Counted from the first letter of the stretch, positions 1-13,000 are shown. The stretch: DNA of 64,000 nucleotides from Agrypnia vestita (GCA_016648135.1 JADDOH010000523.1:124001-188000), one strand, 5' to 3'. The notes: generated by a model from the sequence alone, not told the origin. Program-made: numbers and translations.

Positions 1-430
1 TTCACAGCAGACTCGATTCGGTTAATTAATCTCATTACCCTCGGCTCGGCAACTGGCTATCTTCAAAGGACTCCTTTGTGGTGATGAAATCATGTGCAAG
101 TGTCATCACCACGCGTCCGCCTAAGGTGAGCCATTCTCAGAGAAATAGCTTCGAGGCTTTCTCAAAATACAAATCCATTATCATCCGAGCCAGTGAGTCT
201 GGCGACTCAGGAGGACTAAGGGAGCAGTGGAGCGATGAAGCAGAAGTGATCCGCTTAGGGAATAAGTTCTTTGAGTGGTCTACCGCCGAGGTGAGGTATA
301 GGGACGGATTAGCAGGGATCGGACGGACCTAAGAAGATTATTCTACATGGAAGAGCGCTTTATTTCTAAGGCAGTTAGCCTCTAGGGAACATGATAAGTT
401 TCGCTGAATATCGGCTGCGTAATCGTTGGA
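1..430. other. Unidentified GC-richer block at the left edge
   Basis: Clearly less AT-rich than the following 60 kb. The longest frame is 84 codons (78-332, +) and matches no domain I recognise. Composition resembles the 60.9-64 kb block at the other end, which suggests a shared repeat type, but I found no long stretch of direct identity. Could be part of a large retroelement. Confidence 0.3.
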
Positions 431-774
431 GTGATGTATGCGTGCAACCATTACTATAACAGATGTTTCGGAAAGTAATTTTCGGTTTCATAAATCGTTT
501 ATTTGTATAAGATTTTATTTAAGTTACGAAATTGTTGAAATCAGTTTTCCGTGTAAACAGTAAAAAGACAAAACACATACAAATATGCCAAAACCGTTAA
601 AGTATAAACGTAAAAGCGAATCATTCCAACTCAACGGCTTTTGTTGTTTATTTTTGTACTTCTGAATATACCGCGATTGTAACTCGTATGAACCGAATTT
701 TAATTTTTTCAATAACATCACGATTGTTGTTATCTTTTTAAATATTTAAGCTGATCGTCATTTTTAATACCGGT

Positions 775-1140
775 AGGTTCATAATTATTGCCAATAGACA
801 TATAACAATTTCCTTGTCTATTCGTCTGTCCGTCCGTCGTAACTTCATGTAACGTCCGTAACTTCTTAATGGCATATATTTTTAAATTTTTTTAATAAAT
901 AAATAAATACTTATTCTTCAGGAACCGAAATGTAAAAGTACCATAATTTTTTAAGGTTTACAGCTATTTAATAATACTTTCGTTATCTGCTTGTCCGCAA
1001 CTTCCTGTTTCGTCCGTAACTGCTCTTATAAAAAGTTTTTTCCTCATTTTCCTATCTTTTTTACTCTTTTTTCTTATATATTTTTTTCATTACTTTTTCC
1101 CAGCAAAGTACATCCATTTTTGACGGGTTAAAGCTAGTAA
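775..1140 (+). repeat. Dispersed repeat family GTCTGTCCGTCCG ... ACATGTAAAAGTACCGT, copy 1
   Basis: Begins with pyrimidine-rich CTGTCCGTCCGTCG and ACGTCCGTAACTTC, passes GGAACCGAAATGTAAAAGTACC, and ends near TTTTTGACGGGTTAAAGCT. The same modules occur in the same order at 14090-14275 and 54530-54865, and as an inverted fragment at 39510-39650. The CCGTAACTTC module appears twice here. No coding capacity. Type of element unknown. Confidence 0.65.
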
Positions 1141-1432
1141 TGTGATAACATATAATGCCATGGATCATAGTGATCGTAATTTTTATTTTTTTTTATTTTT
1201 TATTTTTTACAAATATTTTTTTTTTCAAGATAGAGCTAGTTAGTTATGATGGATTTTTCTCTTCTACATGAGTGACATAGACTCGTGTGTAGCAGAGGGT
1301 TATCATTACATTTTATATTTACAGAGAATTATATGATAAAATGTAGATATTCATCATTTTATATGTATAGACAATTTAGTTGTAATTGATGTAATGTCGA
1401 GATAAAATGTATTGCCTTTATTATCACACATA

Positions 1433-1902
1433 TAGGGTGGTCCAAATTGAGTGCTGGATTTAAATTTGAAATAAAACGACGTTCTAAGTAATTTTTTTTT
1501 TTTTTTTTTAAAAAACGCATACTACACAATGAAAAAATCATGTCGGACAATTGACATCTCAGTTTTAGCTGCAAATCTTTCAATAAATTTCGATTATGAT
1601 TTCGGACAATATCTGTACAATTTCATTGGAAACACATTGGATTTCATCGTCAACTATTACTTGAGAAGTCGATTGCTATCAAAGCAGACCTTGGATTTCA
1701 GATAAACCCACTAATATTAGTCGTGTTATTTTAAATTACTTACAAGAATTTGGTGGCCAGTTGATGTCGGCATTACGTGAAATTATGCGACCAAGATCAT
1801 TTGTGCAGTAAATCAACTGTTACTCAAGTCGTACGACGGGCCTAGCTGGAATCACAGTGAAATTTGAATCGAAATGAACGGCGCTCAATTTGGACCATCC
1901 TA
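1433..1902. mobile_element. 470-bp TA-flanked terminal-inverted-repeat element (mariner-like, non-autonomous)
   Basis: Left end TAGGGTGGTCCAAATTGAG and right end (reverse complement) TAGGATGGTCCAAATTGAG match over about 26 bp with three differences, and TA dinucleotides flank both ends. The interior has a poly-T run and no intact transposase. The subterminal CCAAATTGA-GCTGGATT pattern recurs at 56188 next to a degraded mariner-type transposase tail, so this may be its deletion derivative. Confidence 0.7.
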
Positions 1903-2040
1903 TATTAATCGAGTCCAGGGGCCTGGGGTCTAGTCAGGGGGCAATCATTCACCTTGGATGCCTTGTCTACTTAAAATGATACATTTTATAAAAATATGTA
2001 AATTTGTTATTTAATGTAGGTTTAAGTTTTATCCACAGTT

Positions 2041-2290
2041 ACGGTAGCTGGGATGCCGGCAGATAGACTGCCAAAGCGGATATTCCAGGCAAGACCAGAA
2101 GGCAGAAGACCGGAGGACGTCCTAAGAGGAACTGGTGGAAACAGTTGGAGAACTGCTGCGAAGCGAGGTTGCAACTAAATTGGGCTGACGTGGAGAGCGA
2201 AGCCGAGTTAGGAAAAGTTGGAACCTTCTATGCGGTGCAGTGACCCCGACCCAATAGGATAAGGGGTGGTAGAAGAGGAATATATTTATA
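2041..2290 (+). pseudogene. LINE (RTE-like) 3' end remnant
   Basis: Translated pieces GRPKRNWWKQLENCC and LQLNWADVESEA are typical of the C-terminal tail of arthropod non-LTR retrotransposons. The copy ends in ACCCCGACCCAATAGGATAA and a GAA-rich tail. The same tail occurs on the minus strand at 57830-58070 and, more degraded, at 56560-56660. Frames are broken. Confidence 0.7.
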
Positions 2291-2319
2291 ATAACCACAC
2301 CTTGCAAATTTAGACTACC

Positions 2320-2435
2320 ACACCTTCCCCTGCATGGTAAACCAGAAGGAAGACGGATGCCTGGAAGACCCCCAAAAGATGGAGTCCGCGTCTCAAGAGA
2401 CGGAAAACTGCACAAACAGGCCCTAGTGGCTTAGT
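2320..2435 (+). pseudogene. LINE 3' end fragment
   Basis: A frame reading KPEGRRMPGRPPKDGVR matches the GRRxxGRPxxxW-type tail of non-LTR elements. It sits just after the previous remnant and is probably a separate truncated insertion. Confidence 0.55.
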
Positions 2436-3019
2436 GCCAGTATAAGAGGAAGATATTTTATAATTTCGGTGAACCTTGGCTAAGATAAACAATCTTTTCG
2501 ATATTACCACACTTTGGAATTATAAAGTTTTATAACATTAAATAATTTTCAAAAAAAATAACTAATTTGCTACATGTTACAAATAATTTTTAACTTTTTT
2601 ACTTCACAATAATTTTTAGATATTTTGGATCAGTGTCAACTGTGTGAAAACTTATTTTATGAAGCGTTTAAATTTATTTATACATTGCCTTTATTACGTA
2701 AGTACTTACTGTTCGGTAAGTAAACCAATCAATAGGACAATAACGTATTTTACCATGCTTGGTTTAGCCTCACCTGTTTGTTTGTCTGGACGGAATCTTA
2801 TATTCAACAGCTCACCCGTCCTTCCTAATGTCCAATCGAACTGAAATTTTGAATACAGGCGTATTCTCTTCATAAATTGACCGTCAAAAATTTAAATAAA
2901 CATTTTATATGGGAAATTAGTCAATGTGCTCACCAAAAGATAGCGCTATTTTACTACCGAAATGATAAATAGAAAACGAAATATTTACCTATGTGCGTTT
3001 TCGTACTACTATTTTTTTT
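2436..3019. other. No recognisable feature
   Basis: AT-rich sequence. Two short frames (to 66 codons) show no domain. Nothing else supported. Confidence 0.5.
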
Positions 3020-3345
3020 TACTCCCTTTCTTTTAACTCTAGCGTCTGCTTGCTTGCTTGCTTGTCTGTCGAAAAAGCTTCGATTGTTAACCCCTTTCCC
3101 GTAATCCAATCGAGCTGAAACTTTGCAGACAGACTCGTGGCGACGATAAAAATGATCTTATAAATTTTCGTTTAAAAAAAATAATTATAGTATAATTTTG
3201 GATTTTTCGTAATTTTTTACTACTCACTCTCGTTGCGTCGCCCGACTCGAGCCCAGCTCGTAGACTAAGCGCCAAACCTGTTTCCACTAGTAAATGAGAA
3301 AGGGAGTATAATAAAAACTTGGTTTTTATGGGTTAGTTTTTATCT
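3020..3345 (+). repeat. TACTCCCTTTC repeat family, copy A
   Basis: Runs from TACTCCCTTTCTTTTAACTC (3020) through CAATCGAGCTGAAACTTTGC and TCGTGGCGACGAT to TGAGAAAGGGAGTA (3308). It is followed by a conserved tail TAATAAAAACTTGGTTTTTA. The 11-bp ends are inverted to each other, as in a MITE, but the conserved tail extends past them. Contains a (GCTT)n microsatellite. Other copies: 14852, 15298 and 45110 (minus). Confidence 0.75.
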
Positions 3346-4366
3346 TTCTAAATTTTTACCTAGACACTTACATTCATATTTGGAGAATAAATTATAATTT
3401 AAATGGATGTCTTTTTTCAAATATCGCATTTTTATATATATAAAATAACACATTTTATAATTAAAGTATAGACGCTATTAATATATTAAGTATAATATAG
3501 CGCGTGTTACACACGCTGAAGTCTAAAATATTTCAATATTTCAATTAATAAGTAAATTTTAAATATTTATCGCGGTTCGGGAGGAATATAATTTAATAAT
3601 ATAATAACAACTTACTTGGTTAATGTTAAAAGTTTCTTTTCATTTAATGGTTGCAAATAAAAGAAATTACCGCAAAAGCATAACATATTCCTAATTGAAA
3701 TTAAAATATTTGCAATTCAGAAACATCCTTAAACTTACCTAACAGTCTATTATTCTTGTTTTGTCCAGTAATTTCCAGTAAATCCGGAAAAATATTGTTT
3801 TCTCAAATTATAATACACAACACTCATTTTGCATATAGTACTCCCCTCTAGTGACAAAGAATAAAACTATTTGTCAAAAGTAAACGGTTAATATCTTTGT
3901 TAAGCAAAAACTGAATGAAGTTAACTGAAATGTTCATAGATGGCATTATTAAAATTTATTTATTTATTCTTCTACAGAGAAAATAAAAATCATGCTATAT
4001 AAAATCAAAAGATGGCGGAAAACTAATTCTATATTATTTGAATGTAGGAAATGTTTTCAAACACTGCCTGCAAAAAAATATTTAATAATATAATAACTGC
4101 ATCACAAAAAATCACACCAATATCAAAAGTGATATGACGACATAATTTATTTGCGTTTATTTACTTGGGCCAATGTGATGCTAAATTCGTGTGGATTTTG
4201 TTGTGATTGTGTGAAACGTGTCTCAGATCATAAAGGTATGTATTTATATCGATTTATCCTTTTTTAAATATCTTCAGTCTATCTATCAGAGACGATCTGC
4301 AGTTGTTTTTACCATCGATAGTAAGTTGGAGAACTTAATAAAATGATAAATGCCTTACGGTACCTA
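3346..4366. other. Unassigned AT-rich stretch
   Basis: No ORF of note. A donor-like CATAAAG/GTATGTA occurs near 4234 after about 60 nt of less AT-rich sequence, which is too little to call an exon. Confidence 0.5.
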
Positions 4367-6138
4367 GGGTGATTTCGCCAGTGTTCCGGCCACCTTCAGT
4401 AGTCGGCCACCAATTACTTCAACTTGAATAAACTTGACACTCGCAATATAATTCAATAATATTTTTGAATGCTAAGAAGTCGGCCATTATTCCGCGAAAG
4501 AAACACAAAACTTCACCATCTTGCGTTTATTTTAGGTATTATTTCAGTAGACCCAAAAAATATGCCGGTGGTTATGAGCTATCAATTTTGATTCTGGTTT
4601 TTCGGGAACGTCGTTAAGAAATTTTTCAAACTTTAAGTAGAAGTTGAATTAATTTATTTGCACTCTATAAGTAGCATTTATCGGCAAAAACATTACCTAA
4701 TTTAAGAGTTAAAATGATAAAACAGACATTTTCAATATTTTTATGTTGAAACTCGTGCGGCCGGTTACTGGAACAATTTTTTCTACAAAATCCAGTGGTC
4801 GGCCGGGGCGGCCGACTACTGACGGCGAATATTAGTTTTATTTTTATCTCTCACGCTGTTAATGACACAAAATTTACTATGATTTAATGTGTATGTTAGT
4901 GAAAATATCACTGCTATCTAACAGCCAGTGGTCGGCCGCTAGTTACCACACTGATAAAATGTTTTTTTTAACTTCGAAGTGTGGGGCCGACAACTGGTTG
5001 ATGTATCAAAATTGATGTATCATTAGTCGGCCATGCAGCGTCTTAGGACGGTTTTTGGTAGACGAAATTTATCTTTTATCATCCTAATGTTAACTAAATA
5101 TAGAAATTATTAATTTTGTATCAATGGCGACTAAAACTAAAACACGTTTTTCATCAGAATACTGATGATAGCCTTCAAAAAGCCCTTTAAGCAGTAAGAG
5201 AAGGGAAAAATTACGCGCGGCTTATCAAAAATTGTTTGGAAATTGATGTTCCTAAGGCAAAACTGCAGGACCGCATCAAGGGATGGATATTGGAAAAAAC
5301 ACGTCAAATGGAACCAAATCACTTTATATCGTTATCTGACGAAAACAAAATTGTTGAATCTTTAATAATCTTGTAATAGCATTAGCAAAATGTCATTTCC
5401 CTCTAAAAAACAAGAACTCCGACTACTGTGCAGCAAATTGTGAAGACAGAAAAAATAAAAACACGTTTCTAAGATGAAAAACCGGGAGAAAGATGGTATT
5501 TATTATTCATACGCCGGCCAGAATTGCGGAAAGCATTATTAGCGCGTAGGTACTAAGAATACGCAAATTATATAAGAAGTTGGTTATAGGACTTGAAAAC
5601 CCATATAATAGAAAACAACGATGAAGATGTATTAGAGAACCTTAATCGGATTATTAATGGAGATGAAAGCGGCTTTAACATATAACCAAAATGCCCAATC
5701 GAAAAAATAATTCTCTTTCTAGTTTCTAGTTTGTGATTATTAGTGTATTTTAAACGTACCTTTGAACAAATTGAGACGATTTGTCGAAAAGGTTAAAAGG
5801 ATTTAAGATAAATTGAAAAAATAATGCTTGTATAGCACAAATTTTTAAAGGACGTCTGGCGGCCCTTTGCTAAAATCTGATGGCCGACTACTGACGCATA
5901 GGTGGCCGACAACTGACGCATAGATGGCCGACTACTGGCAAAACAGCCATTTTTCATTAAAATATTATTTTAATTTTTATGGTTAGGCTAATTTTAAAAA
6001 GCAATAAATACAATAAAAATAAACTCCCTGTTCTTTAATACATACGTGTTTTTCTAAACCACCTTTCAAAAATTAACTTACAATGATATTCCAAAGATGA
6101 CTTTTCTGTAAAATGGCCGACTACTAGCACAATCACCC
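4367..6138 (+). mobile_element. Degenerate pogo-like DNA transposon with repeated GGCCGACTACTG boxes
   Basis: Ends GGGTGATT / AATCACCC are inverted and flanked by TA on both sides (TA at 4365-4366 and 6139-6140). Between them lies a broken transposase (see 5124-5715). At least ten copies of a GGCCGACTACTGG-like box occur in both orientations within the outer parts, including the back-to-back pair around 4795-4823 and a triplet at about 5879-5940. Known: pogo/Tc1-mariner elements duplicate TA. The boxes may be transposase-binding subterminal repeats. Element is inactive. Confidence 0.7.
5124..5715 (+). pseudogene. Pogo/CENP-B-type transposase pseudogene
   Basis: Starts ATGGCGACTAAAACTAAAAC. 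After a frameshift the frame reads DDSLQKAL, then after a stop AVREGKNYARLIKN and PKAKLQDRIKGWILEKTRQM, which is an HTH_psq-like DNA-binding domain. Further frames give FPLKKQELRLL-like sequence and finally NGDESGFNI, a stop, then PKCPIEK, matching the first catalytic Asp motif of the DDE_1 (pogo/jerky) family. Several stops and frameshifts exclude function. The rest of the catalytic domain was not found, so the copy is internally deleted. Confidence 0.7.
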
Positions 6139-7462
6139 TACATTATTGTTAATTGCACTAGTTATACCTAAAATAAATACCAGAATCAATGACATCAATG
6201 CTTGTTTTATTTATCAAATGATTAAATGTGAATCATTTGATTAAAATCAATAATTTAAATGATAAAAAATATTGATTCCATGGCAACTGCACGCTCAGAA
6301 GATAAGTACACACATGGACAACTGCACACACAAATATTATTAGTATTTGTATTGTGGAATAGGGCGTGTCCTAAACTTACTAACCCAATCTTTCCTAGCT
6401 TAACTTTCGCATGCGTCCAGTTGTATTTATGCACTTATCACTGTAGGCACCCGTATGCAGTTGCTATGTGTGCAGTGTTGTCGTATTTGCAGGAATCTCG
6501 TGTTTAGTTATCTGGTCACCAACAATTTATAAATTTTTAATAGATTTTTCTCTTTGGTTCTCGACTGATGGAAGGACCTACCTTGATTTAACAACCAACG
6601 TTTTAAAAAAATGGAAAGTACCTAATCGTTTTCTTCTAATTTATAAGACACATTTTCGTTATTCGCTATCACCACCTGAATTTGCAACTCATTATGTAAT
6701 ATAGCATTTATGTAGGTACCTACTTTGTACATTGTCAACATTAAATTCTCACAAAACGATCGTAAATCTTATTAGGTTGATGACAGGAATTTGTAAAGAG
6801 TGTTAAGAGAATGGTATATAGGAAACATCACAAAAATTTATCCATTCAAGAGTAAAGGGGCTGCAATATGTTGAACCCTACAATATGTAACGGCGCATGA
6901 TCTGAGTAAATATTTGTATTTAAATTCATGTACGCATCACAACTTAATAAGCGTTAGGAAAAGTATTCTTTGTTCATTGTGTGAGAAAAAACTGACGCAT
7001 CTTCAACTTCGTGATAAAAAATCAATGTTCGTCAATAGGGTCAACGTTTTATCACACATTAACACAGAACGCGCATAAACAAGCATCTTATTATCAATAT
7101 TTTTTTATACCAATGTTATACAAGGTGTAACAGAGCTAGTCCACAAAAGTTTACAAGTAAGTAGCCTAATAAGTAAGTAAAAAATGGCCAAGCAACAATG
7201 TCCTAATATCAATAGTTATGCAGATAAGCGACTTTAAAGTTAACATTTTTTTCGTAATGTTTGGCTTATCTTCTAAGAAACGTTAGGCTGTCATTAAAGT
7301 AACTTATTTGGAATACTATTTCTGACCAAATTATCTATACTTTTTTATTTATTATTTTAAGGATGTGGTGTACGTAGAGTGAAATAATGTTGCGTGTCTT
7401 TATGGATATTCATTTCACCCTGGAGCTAAGCTCCGGTAGCAAATGAAGGTGTCCAAGTAATA
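6139..7462. other. Unassigned intergenic DNA
   Basis: Two overlapping frames (6259-6507, 6468-6704) of about 80 codons have no domain and no codon bias different from background. I treat them as chance ORFs. Confidence 0.5.
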
Positions 7463-7578
7463 CTGAGGCCCGAATTTAGAGTCAATACTCAAAATGTTAT
7501 TTGTACTGAAAATTATGCTTTTAAGGCGTACCCCAACTTTTAAATTATCTAAGTATTGACTCTGAATTCGGGCCTGAG
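7463..7578. mobile_element. 116-bp MITE with GGCCCGAATT inverted ends
   Basis: Left CTGAGGCCCGAATTTAGAGT and right (reverse complement) CTCAGGCCCGAATTCAGAGT are inverted over about 26 bp with two mismatches, then TCAATACT in both. The interior is about 65 bp with no coding potential. A non-autonomous DNA element; superfamily not assigned. Confidence 0.7.
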
Positions 7579-8578
7579 AACACACGTCGCAGGAAGTCCG
7601 ACCGGTCCGGTGGCGGAGTCCCGCCTCTACGATGGAGGCTCGATACGATATGTGACTTGATGTGTGATCTGCTGTCCTGATTTTCGTTTACCAGTTCGTG
7701 TATGTACCCACCTCTGATGCAATTAAACAAGATTCATTAACCTGATTTTTGATCGATGTAGTATTGTGTGCCTTACCTACTCGTTTGACCCGACTCAGCA
7801 CTATCGCCAGAACGGTAAATCTGTTTGATCCACATACCTATGCCTGATTTTGTCAACTAGACACTCTTGCAATACCGTATTGGGTCAAGTATGCACGATA
7901 CTAAAATTGAGACGCCAACGCAACGTCCGCATGAACCATCTCACTACATTTTTTTTAAAAGTATTCCTTGAAATTGACACATTACTTCAATGAAATGCAT
8001 CAATTTTCTCAAGTACAAACACATTAAAACATTTCGATATTATATAAAATAATATAGATTTGTTTATGAACAGTTTATATATCTATCAACTAAAAAAATA
8101 TGCAATTTACCAAGGTTGTTACTAATTGATGGGTAACTACGAGGTAAACAAAAATATGAAATTTTATTGTAAATAATTAATACTCTATACGAAGATATTG
8201 GATATTATTTTAGAGTTTCTTTAATATAAAACAATAAAAATAAGAAGCAATAAAGTAAAACTTTTTACACATGTAGGTAGGAATTTAAAATAAAATATTG
8301 AAGAACTTTCAATGATTTTCGACGGCCTTTGCCATTCGCAGTCACAAGGATAAGTAGGTACCACCTATGAACGTAAAGTTTTGATAGACCCATAAATTCA
8401 CGAACCAATCGGTCATTCGGAATCTTTCTAATCAACCACAAAAAATCTTTTAATTTTTTAGAACTTTGGTGTCTCGTAAAAAAGCGGTTAATTCATTTTT
8501 TGGTGATAAATATACTCACCGGAGGTGAGTAATATGAATAAAGCATTTCATTGTTTTATCTACACTCTTCCAAAATTA
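7579..8578. other. Unassigned intergenic DNA
   Basis: Mixed composition near 7590-7700, then AT-rich. No gene or repeat structure recognised. Confidence 0.5.
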
Positions 8579-8633
8579 CTACGAATCCCGGGACTCGACA
8601 TAAGCATGCCTGCCCACTGGGCTTCGAGGGCTG
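8579..8633 (-). mobile_element. tRNA-derived SINE head fragment
   Basis: The reverse complement begins GCCCTCGAAGCCCAGTGGGC (A-box-like) and contains a B-box-like GAGTCCCGGGATTCG. It lies directly beside a longer copy in the same orientation, forming a partial head-to-tail pair. Confidence 0.65.
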
Positions 8634-8637
8634 TCTT

Positions 8638-8813
8638 TTTTAAAAAATTTAAGCTTCAACAGGCCACGAGGACCAATTACAGAAGCAAAACACACCACAA
8701 AACACCCAGGCTCGAGTAAATCACGAAGATTAATTGTGACCTCACAGGGAATTGAACCCAATAACCCTCGGTGTAAGAAGCCAGTGTTATACCCACTGGG
8801 CTACGAGGGCCGC
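8638..8813 (-). mobile_element. tRNA-derived SINE, near-complete
   Basis: On the minus strand: GGCCCTCGTAGCCCAGTGGG (A box), GGTTATTGGGTTCAATTCC (B box), GTGAGGTCACAATTAATC, GTGATTTACTCGAGCCTGGG, then GGCCTGTTGAAGCTTAAATT at the 3' end. At least five more copies lie in this window. The tRNA-like head is followed by an unrelated body, so it is not a functional tRNA gene. Confidence 0.85.
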
Positions 8814-9659
8814 ATAGTAATAAATTATTATGTATGAAATAGTCAAAGTAATAAATTATTATGTAAGTACATATATATGTAATATGTACATACTGGAAGA
8901 TTGTCAAAATTTAATTGTCGATTCGCCAACTTTCGGTTTTTTCCAACAAGATTTTATTGCAAATATATTTTTTTACTATGGAAATTATTTAAAAAATTAA
9001 CGAATCATTTTTCGTGTCAAATTGCGTAAACGAGTGGATAAAAATTATTATGGTTCAGAGAGGTTTTGAATACATTATGATAATAAGACGAAAATAAACT
9101 AAGTGAATGTTCAGTATTTTTTAAATAATACTTATTTATCAAATTTGAAGCCCTTTTTATATTATTGTAATTTATTATATAATTATTATAAAATTTCTTT
9201 ACTATTTTTTTGCCTTGGAGCTTTTTTTAATATGTTTAGGCATTCCAATTACACGTAATATTATTTATGCCTCGCTACGGCATTGCTTTTGCCAAAATGA
9301 TTCCGGATCCTGCTTATTGAAGCATGAAATAAACGTAAATACATATTTTGTAAAAAAAATGAAATTAAATATTTATCAGAGAGAATATTATGATATTATA
9401 TTTAAATCTGTGTACTACGATAATAATTCTGTTAGGAATATTACAAGATACGTATTTTAATGCGATTGATTTCGTAGAAATTCTATTTAGCTTTCTATAC
9501 TGGCGCATTGGTCTCTCAGACAGACAAATCAATTATTCGTTGTTTTCTCAAAAATTAACATCACTGGAACCTTGCGCTTTTTGTAGCTTCTTAGTTTGTT
9601 ATTAGGCATTGTTTAGGTTTAGTTTTAGTGCGGCGCGCGCGTTTGTGCTGGGTAGTGCG
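8814..9659. other. Unassigned AT-rich stretch upstream of promoter copy 1
   Basis: Two overlapping short frames (9215-9460, 9390-9605) without recognisable domains. A CG-alternating patch GCGGCGCGCGCG near 9631-9642 precedes the heat-shock-like promoter. Confidence 0.5.
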
Positions 9660-10043
9660 ACACTTTATTACTAGAAATTACTAGAAAGGTCTAGGACAAT
9701 CAATCAGCTTCGCGAAACAACTAGAATACGGGTCTCTATAAATATGGCAGCATTGTGCTGCGCAATAATTATTGTTTGACAGGCGACACACGATATAGAA
9801 GCTAATGAATTGAGAACCCGTGCGCGTCTTACCAGAGACAAGTACAGGATGCTTACGCGCTAACTAATGCGAAGCTGAGCGGAACCACCTTGTGACAAAC
9901 AAAAGTGCAGAGAGTAAAATAAGTACACGTGTAAATTAAAGAACGACGCTTCGATAAAATTTGTATCTAGTGTCTTTGTGTGATAAATAAAAGATTTAAT
10001 TATTTTTAGTGTTTAGTTTGCCTCCTACAGCCACTAGTTAGTA
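9660..10043 (+). promoter_or_regulatory. Heat-shock-like promoter and possible untranslated first exon, copy 1
   Basis: Seen: HSE-like arrays GAAatTACtaGAA (9674-9686) and TTCgcGAA (9709-9716), then TATAAATA at 9737-9744, then about 300 nt without a convincing ORF, ending at a strong donor GTA/GTAAGTATG (exon end 10043). Known: HSF binds alternating nGAAn units, usually just upstream of a TATA box. Inference: a stress-inducible promoter oriented toward the 26.5-kb gene. It could also be a relic carried by a transposon. Confidence 0.35.
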
Positions 10044-13000
10044 GTAAGTATGTATTCCCTTTCTTACTTAAAATATTCCGATTTAAATAAACAAGTTGAA
10101 TTGTATAAATACAAGGTTTGATCTGGAAGGCAAACCCGCTCTCTTAAATAACAAACCTGTTGCTTGTCCTGTATATCCATTGTGGACGTTCTACCTAAAA
10201 GTCAGTGAATATGGTTATTTTCCAGGCTTACGGGATACCTGTGTAGGTAATTCAAAACGGGTAACTAGGGAGTTCTAAAATTACAGGACTTTCAGTATGT
10301 TGTCAACTTTCTGAAAAGTCTTTGAACCGTTTGATAATATAGACGGGTTTATCGTAATTTTAAGCTCATGATGAAATTTGTACCCGAGCCAACACGCTTT
10401 AAATATATTTTTGGCTTATATGACACAAATTAATACATTTATGTTCATCCAACAGCATATTCCTTTATGTTACTGAAAGTATTGTACTCGTATTTCTGAT
10501 ATTGATATAAATAACAGTTGCCATAATGTCTTAAGAACATTGTAATTTAGATTCAAAATAACCTAAATACGCATATAAGACATTCTGGTCCTCAATTTTA
10601 ACACAACAACTCTTGGGATATAATTGTTCTGTTAGCCGCTACAAGTATATCCCAATCCTTTACTTATATCAATTCCCTAAAACGAAAAATTCCTATTTTT
10701 AAACAGAACAAAGAAAACAGCGTTAAAGGGTCTTAATCAATGAGTGCAATTGTGAAAATTGCAAGTCTTGAAAAAAAAAAAATTTCTAAACTATAACATT
10801 GACATCAAAACTGTGAAAAGTATGTTAATGTTAAATAAATTTATAATTTTACTATTAATTGGGTTTAACAATAATATTTTAATTTTATTTATTAACTGAT
10901 TAAATTAGCTTTTTGAAATCATACTGGTATACAAAGACAAAGACAGGAAAAATTGTCACTGATTCTTACGTAATTTTTATTTTAGTCCCAAATTGGTATA
11001 TCTTACTCATTTACTCAGATAATTAACTTTTAAATTAATTATTTTCGAAGCCGCTTTAAAACAATACTCCTTTAACCATGCAGTTTTATTCATACAATAT
11101 CGCATAACTCTCGATAAATATGATTTTAGGGAATAACCGGACGCCTTCACTATTTGAATAACCTCATTTGCGAATCACTCAAGCTTTTTATAATTTATCT
11201 TGTAAGAATACAATGCCACGCAACTGTATCAATAGGCCTGTTAGCTTTTGTGACTTTCAAGTCTCAAAAAGAATCATAATCCTACTCATCAAAAGAGCTA
11301 TAAACTATTCTTTGGGTGTAAAGTTGGAGTTCAGATAATGTTTGAGCCCCAAACATCTGTGTTTTCCAGCTCTCTCTTTTAAAATCTCGTCACACGCCAA
11401 TTGCAGTTCCAATCATATGGAGAGACCCAAGCGACCATCCTTCAGACTGCTTTTACTTACTTTTGTAGAACCAAGGAAATATGTTTCTAAAGATTAAATA
11501 CCGACAAGTTAATCTTATTGTCTTTAATCCTATAAAGTAGTTTGTTAATGCTAAGAATATTGACGCGACACGTATTCCGTGTTCGTATCTCAATTTTGTT
11601 TTAAAAAAATAAAATAACCAGGCATATATGAGAAAGTTTGTGCAATAATTGACAAACAAATATGTTAACTACGAATAAGGTTTATTAGAGATGTATCATA
11701 TATTGTATACACACATATACATACAATCCGAGCATGCTTTAATGGAGACTGTGTGCTAGTATCGCAGGGTTCATGATAATAAAAAAAAGTGATGTGAATT
11801 TTATAAACTAATATTTAATATAGAAATGAAGTGGAATTGTCACTTGTTCTTATATTAATGTTGGTTTATGTCTACTAGGAATTTTTTCAAGTCAGACTAT
11901 AAAAGAAATTTTTTTTAAATGCCCCTCCCGACAGACCTTCGTCCTTTTTGAACCATGTACGTACCCCTATTTTTTAAAGAAAAATAACATAAAAAATGCC
12001 GTTATTTTTTGTGGTAAACTCCCTTGTTATATATTCGACTTTCCGTCATCCGTTATCAGCTTATGTCGGAAGAAAGCTGTTAATTGATGGACCCGCATCT
12101 TCGGGTAATTGCCGCAGAAAATAATCTTGATGGTTTAGAAAAGGCGGGATTTAGGTCAGAGATAACTCTAAAAACCCTTACACAGTAAAAAATAATACCT
12201 ACCTATAATCCGTGTGCCTTCCCCCACATGTAAAGATTATTTATGTTTTTGGTTATCTATACGTAAAAGCGGAATTCATTATACGCCCGCATTGGGACTC
12301 TTAAAGGGATTTCAGAATTTCGTATAATTTTAAATATTTTGGGAACCTCTTTGGCTGGATGAAATAATAGGCGGAGGGTTGTAATGAAACTAGGACGCGC
12401 TCGCCAGGACTGCATCCGTCGTTTATCATTTTTATGCATGTTAAGACTATTCGAAACTGCCGGGATCTCATTTTCTTCTTCTTGGATAAAACATATCTTC
12501 CTCATCTTCTTCTATATAGAAAATTGACTACCAAGTTACTGCATATTCTATTCTGTATATTAATATTCTAACAATACGCAGAAAAGTAACTTCTAACAAT
12601 ATTTTTATACGTATGTTCTAAGAACACAATTACTGAATTATTATTCCACTGCCAGATTATTATTTAAGTATGACAAATTATAAATGTCTTACAGAGAAGT
12701 TTTGTAAATACAGAAGTATCGTAAGCCCTTGGCCATCGTTAAGAGATTTTCATTCACGTTCTTCATTCTTCTTCGCTTAAGCTAAGCGATTAATTCATCT
12801 TAATTAACTTCTTTCTATCTACTCTTTGACTGCCTTCTATCTTCCTTTACATAATGTTATCGTTATAAAACTTCTAGTCTCTTTTCATTGATTTACGCTA
12901 ACAGTCATTGACCGCTTTTGTAATATAATACTATATACTTATACAATTTCGAAGTGATAAATATTATACAATATAAATACTAATTGAATCCGACGCAAAT

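Noticed and set aside
6259..6704. Two overlapping ~80-codon frames
   Set aside because: No domain, no splice support, composition equal to background.
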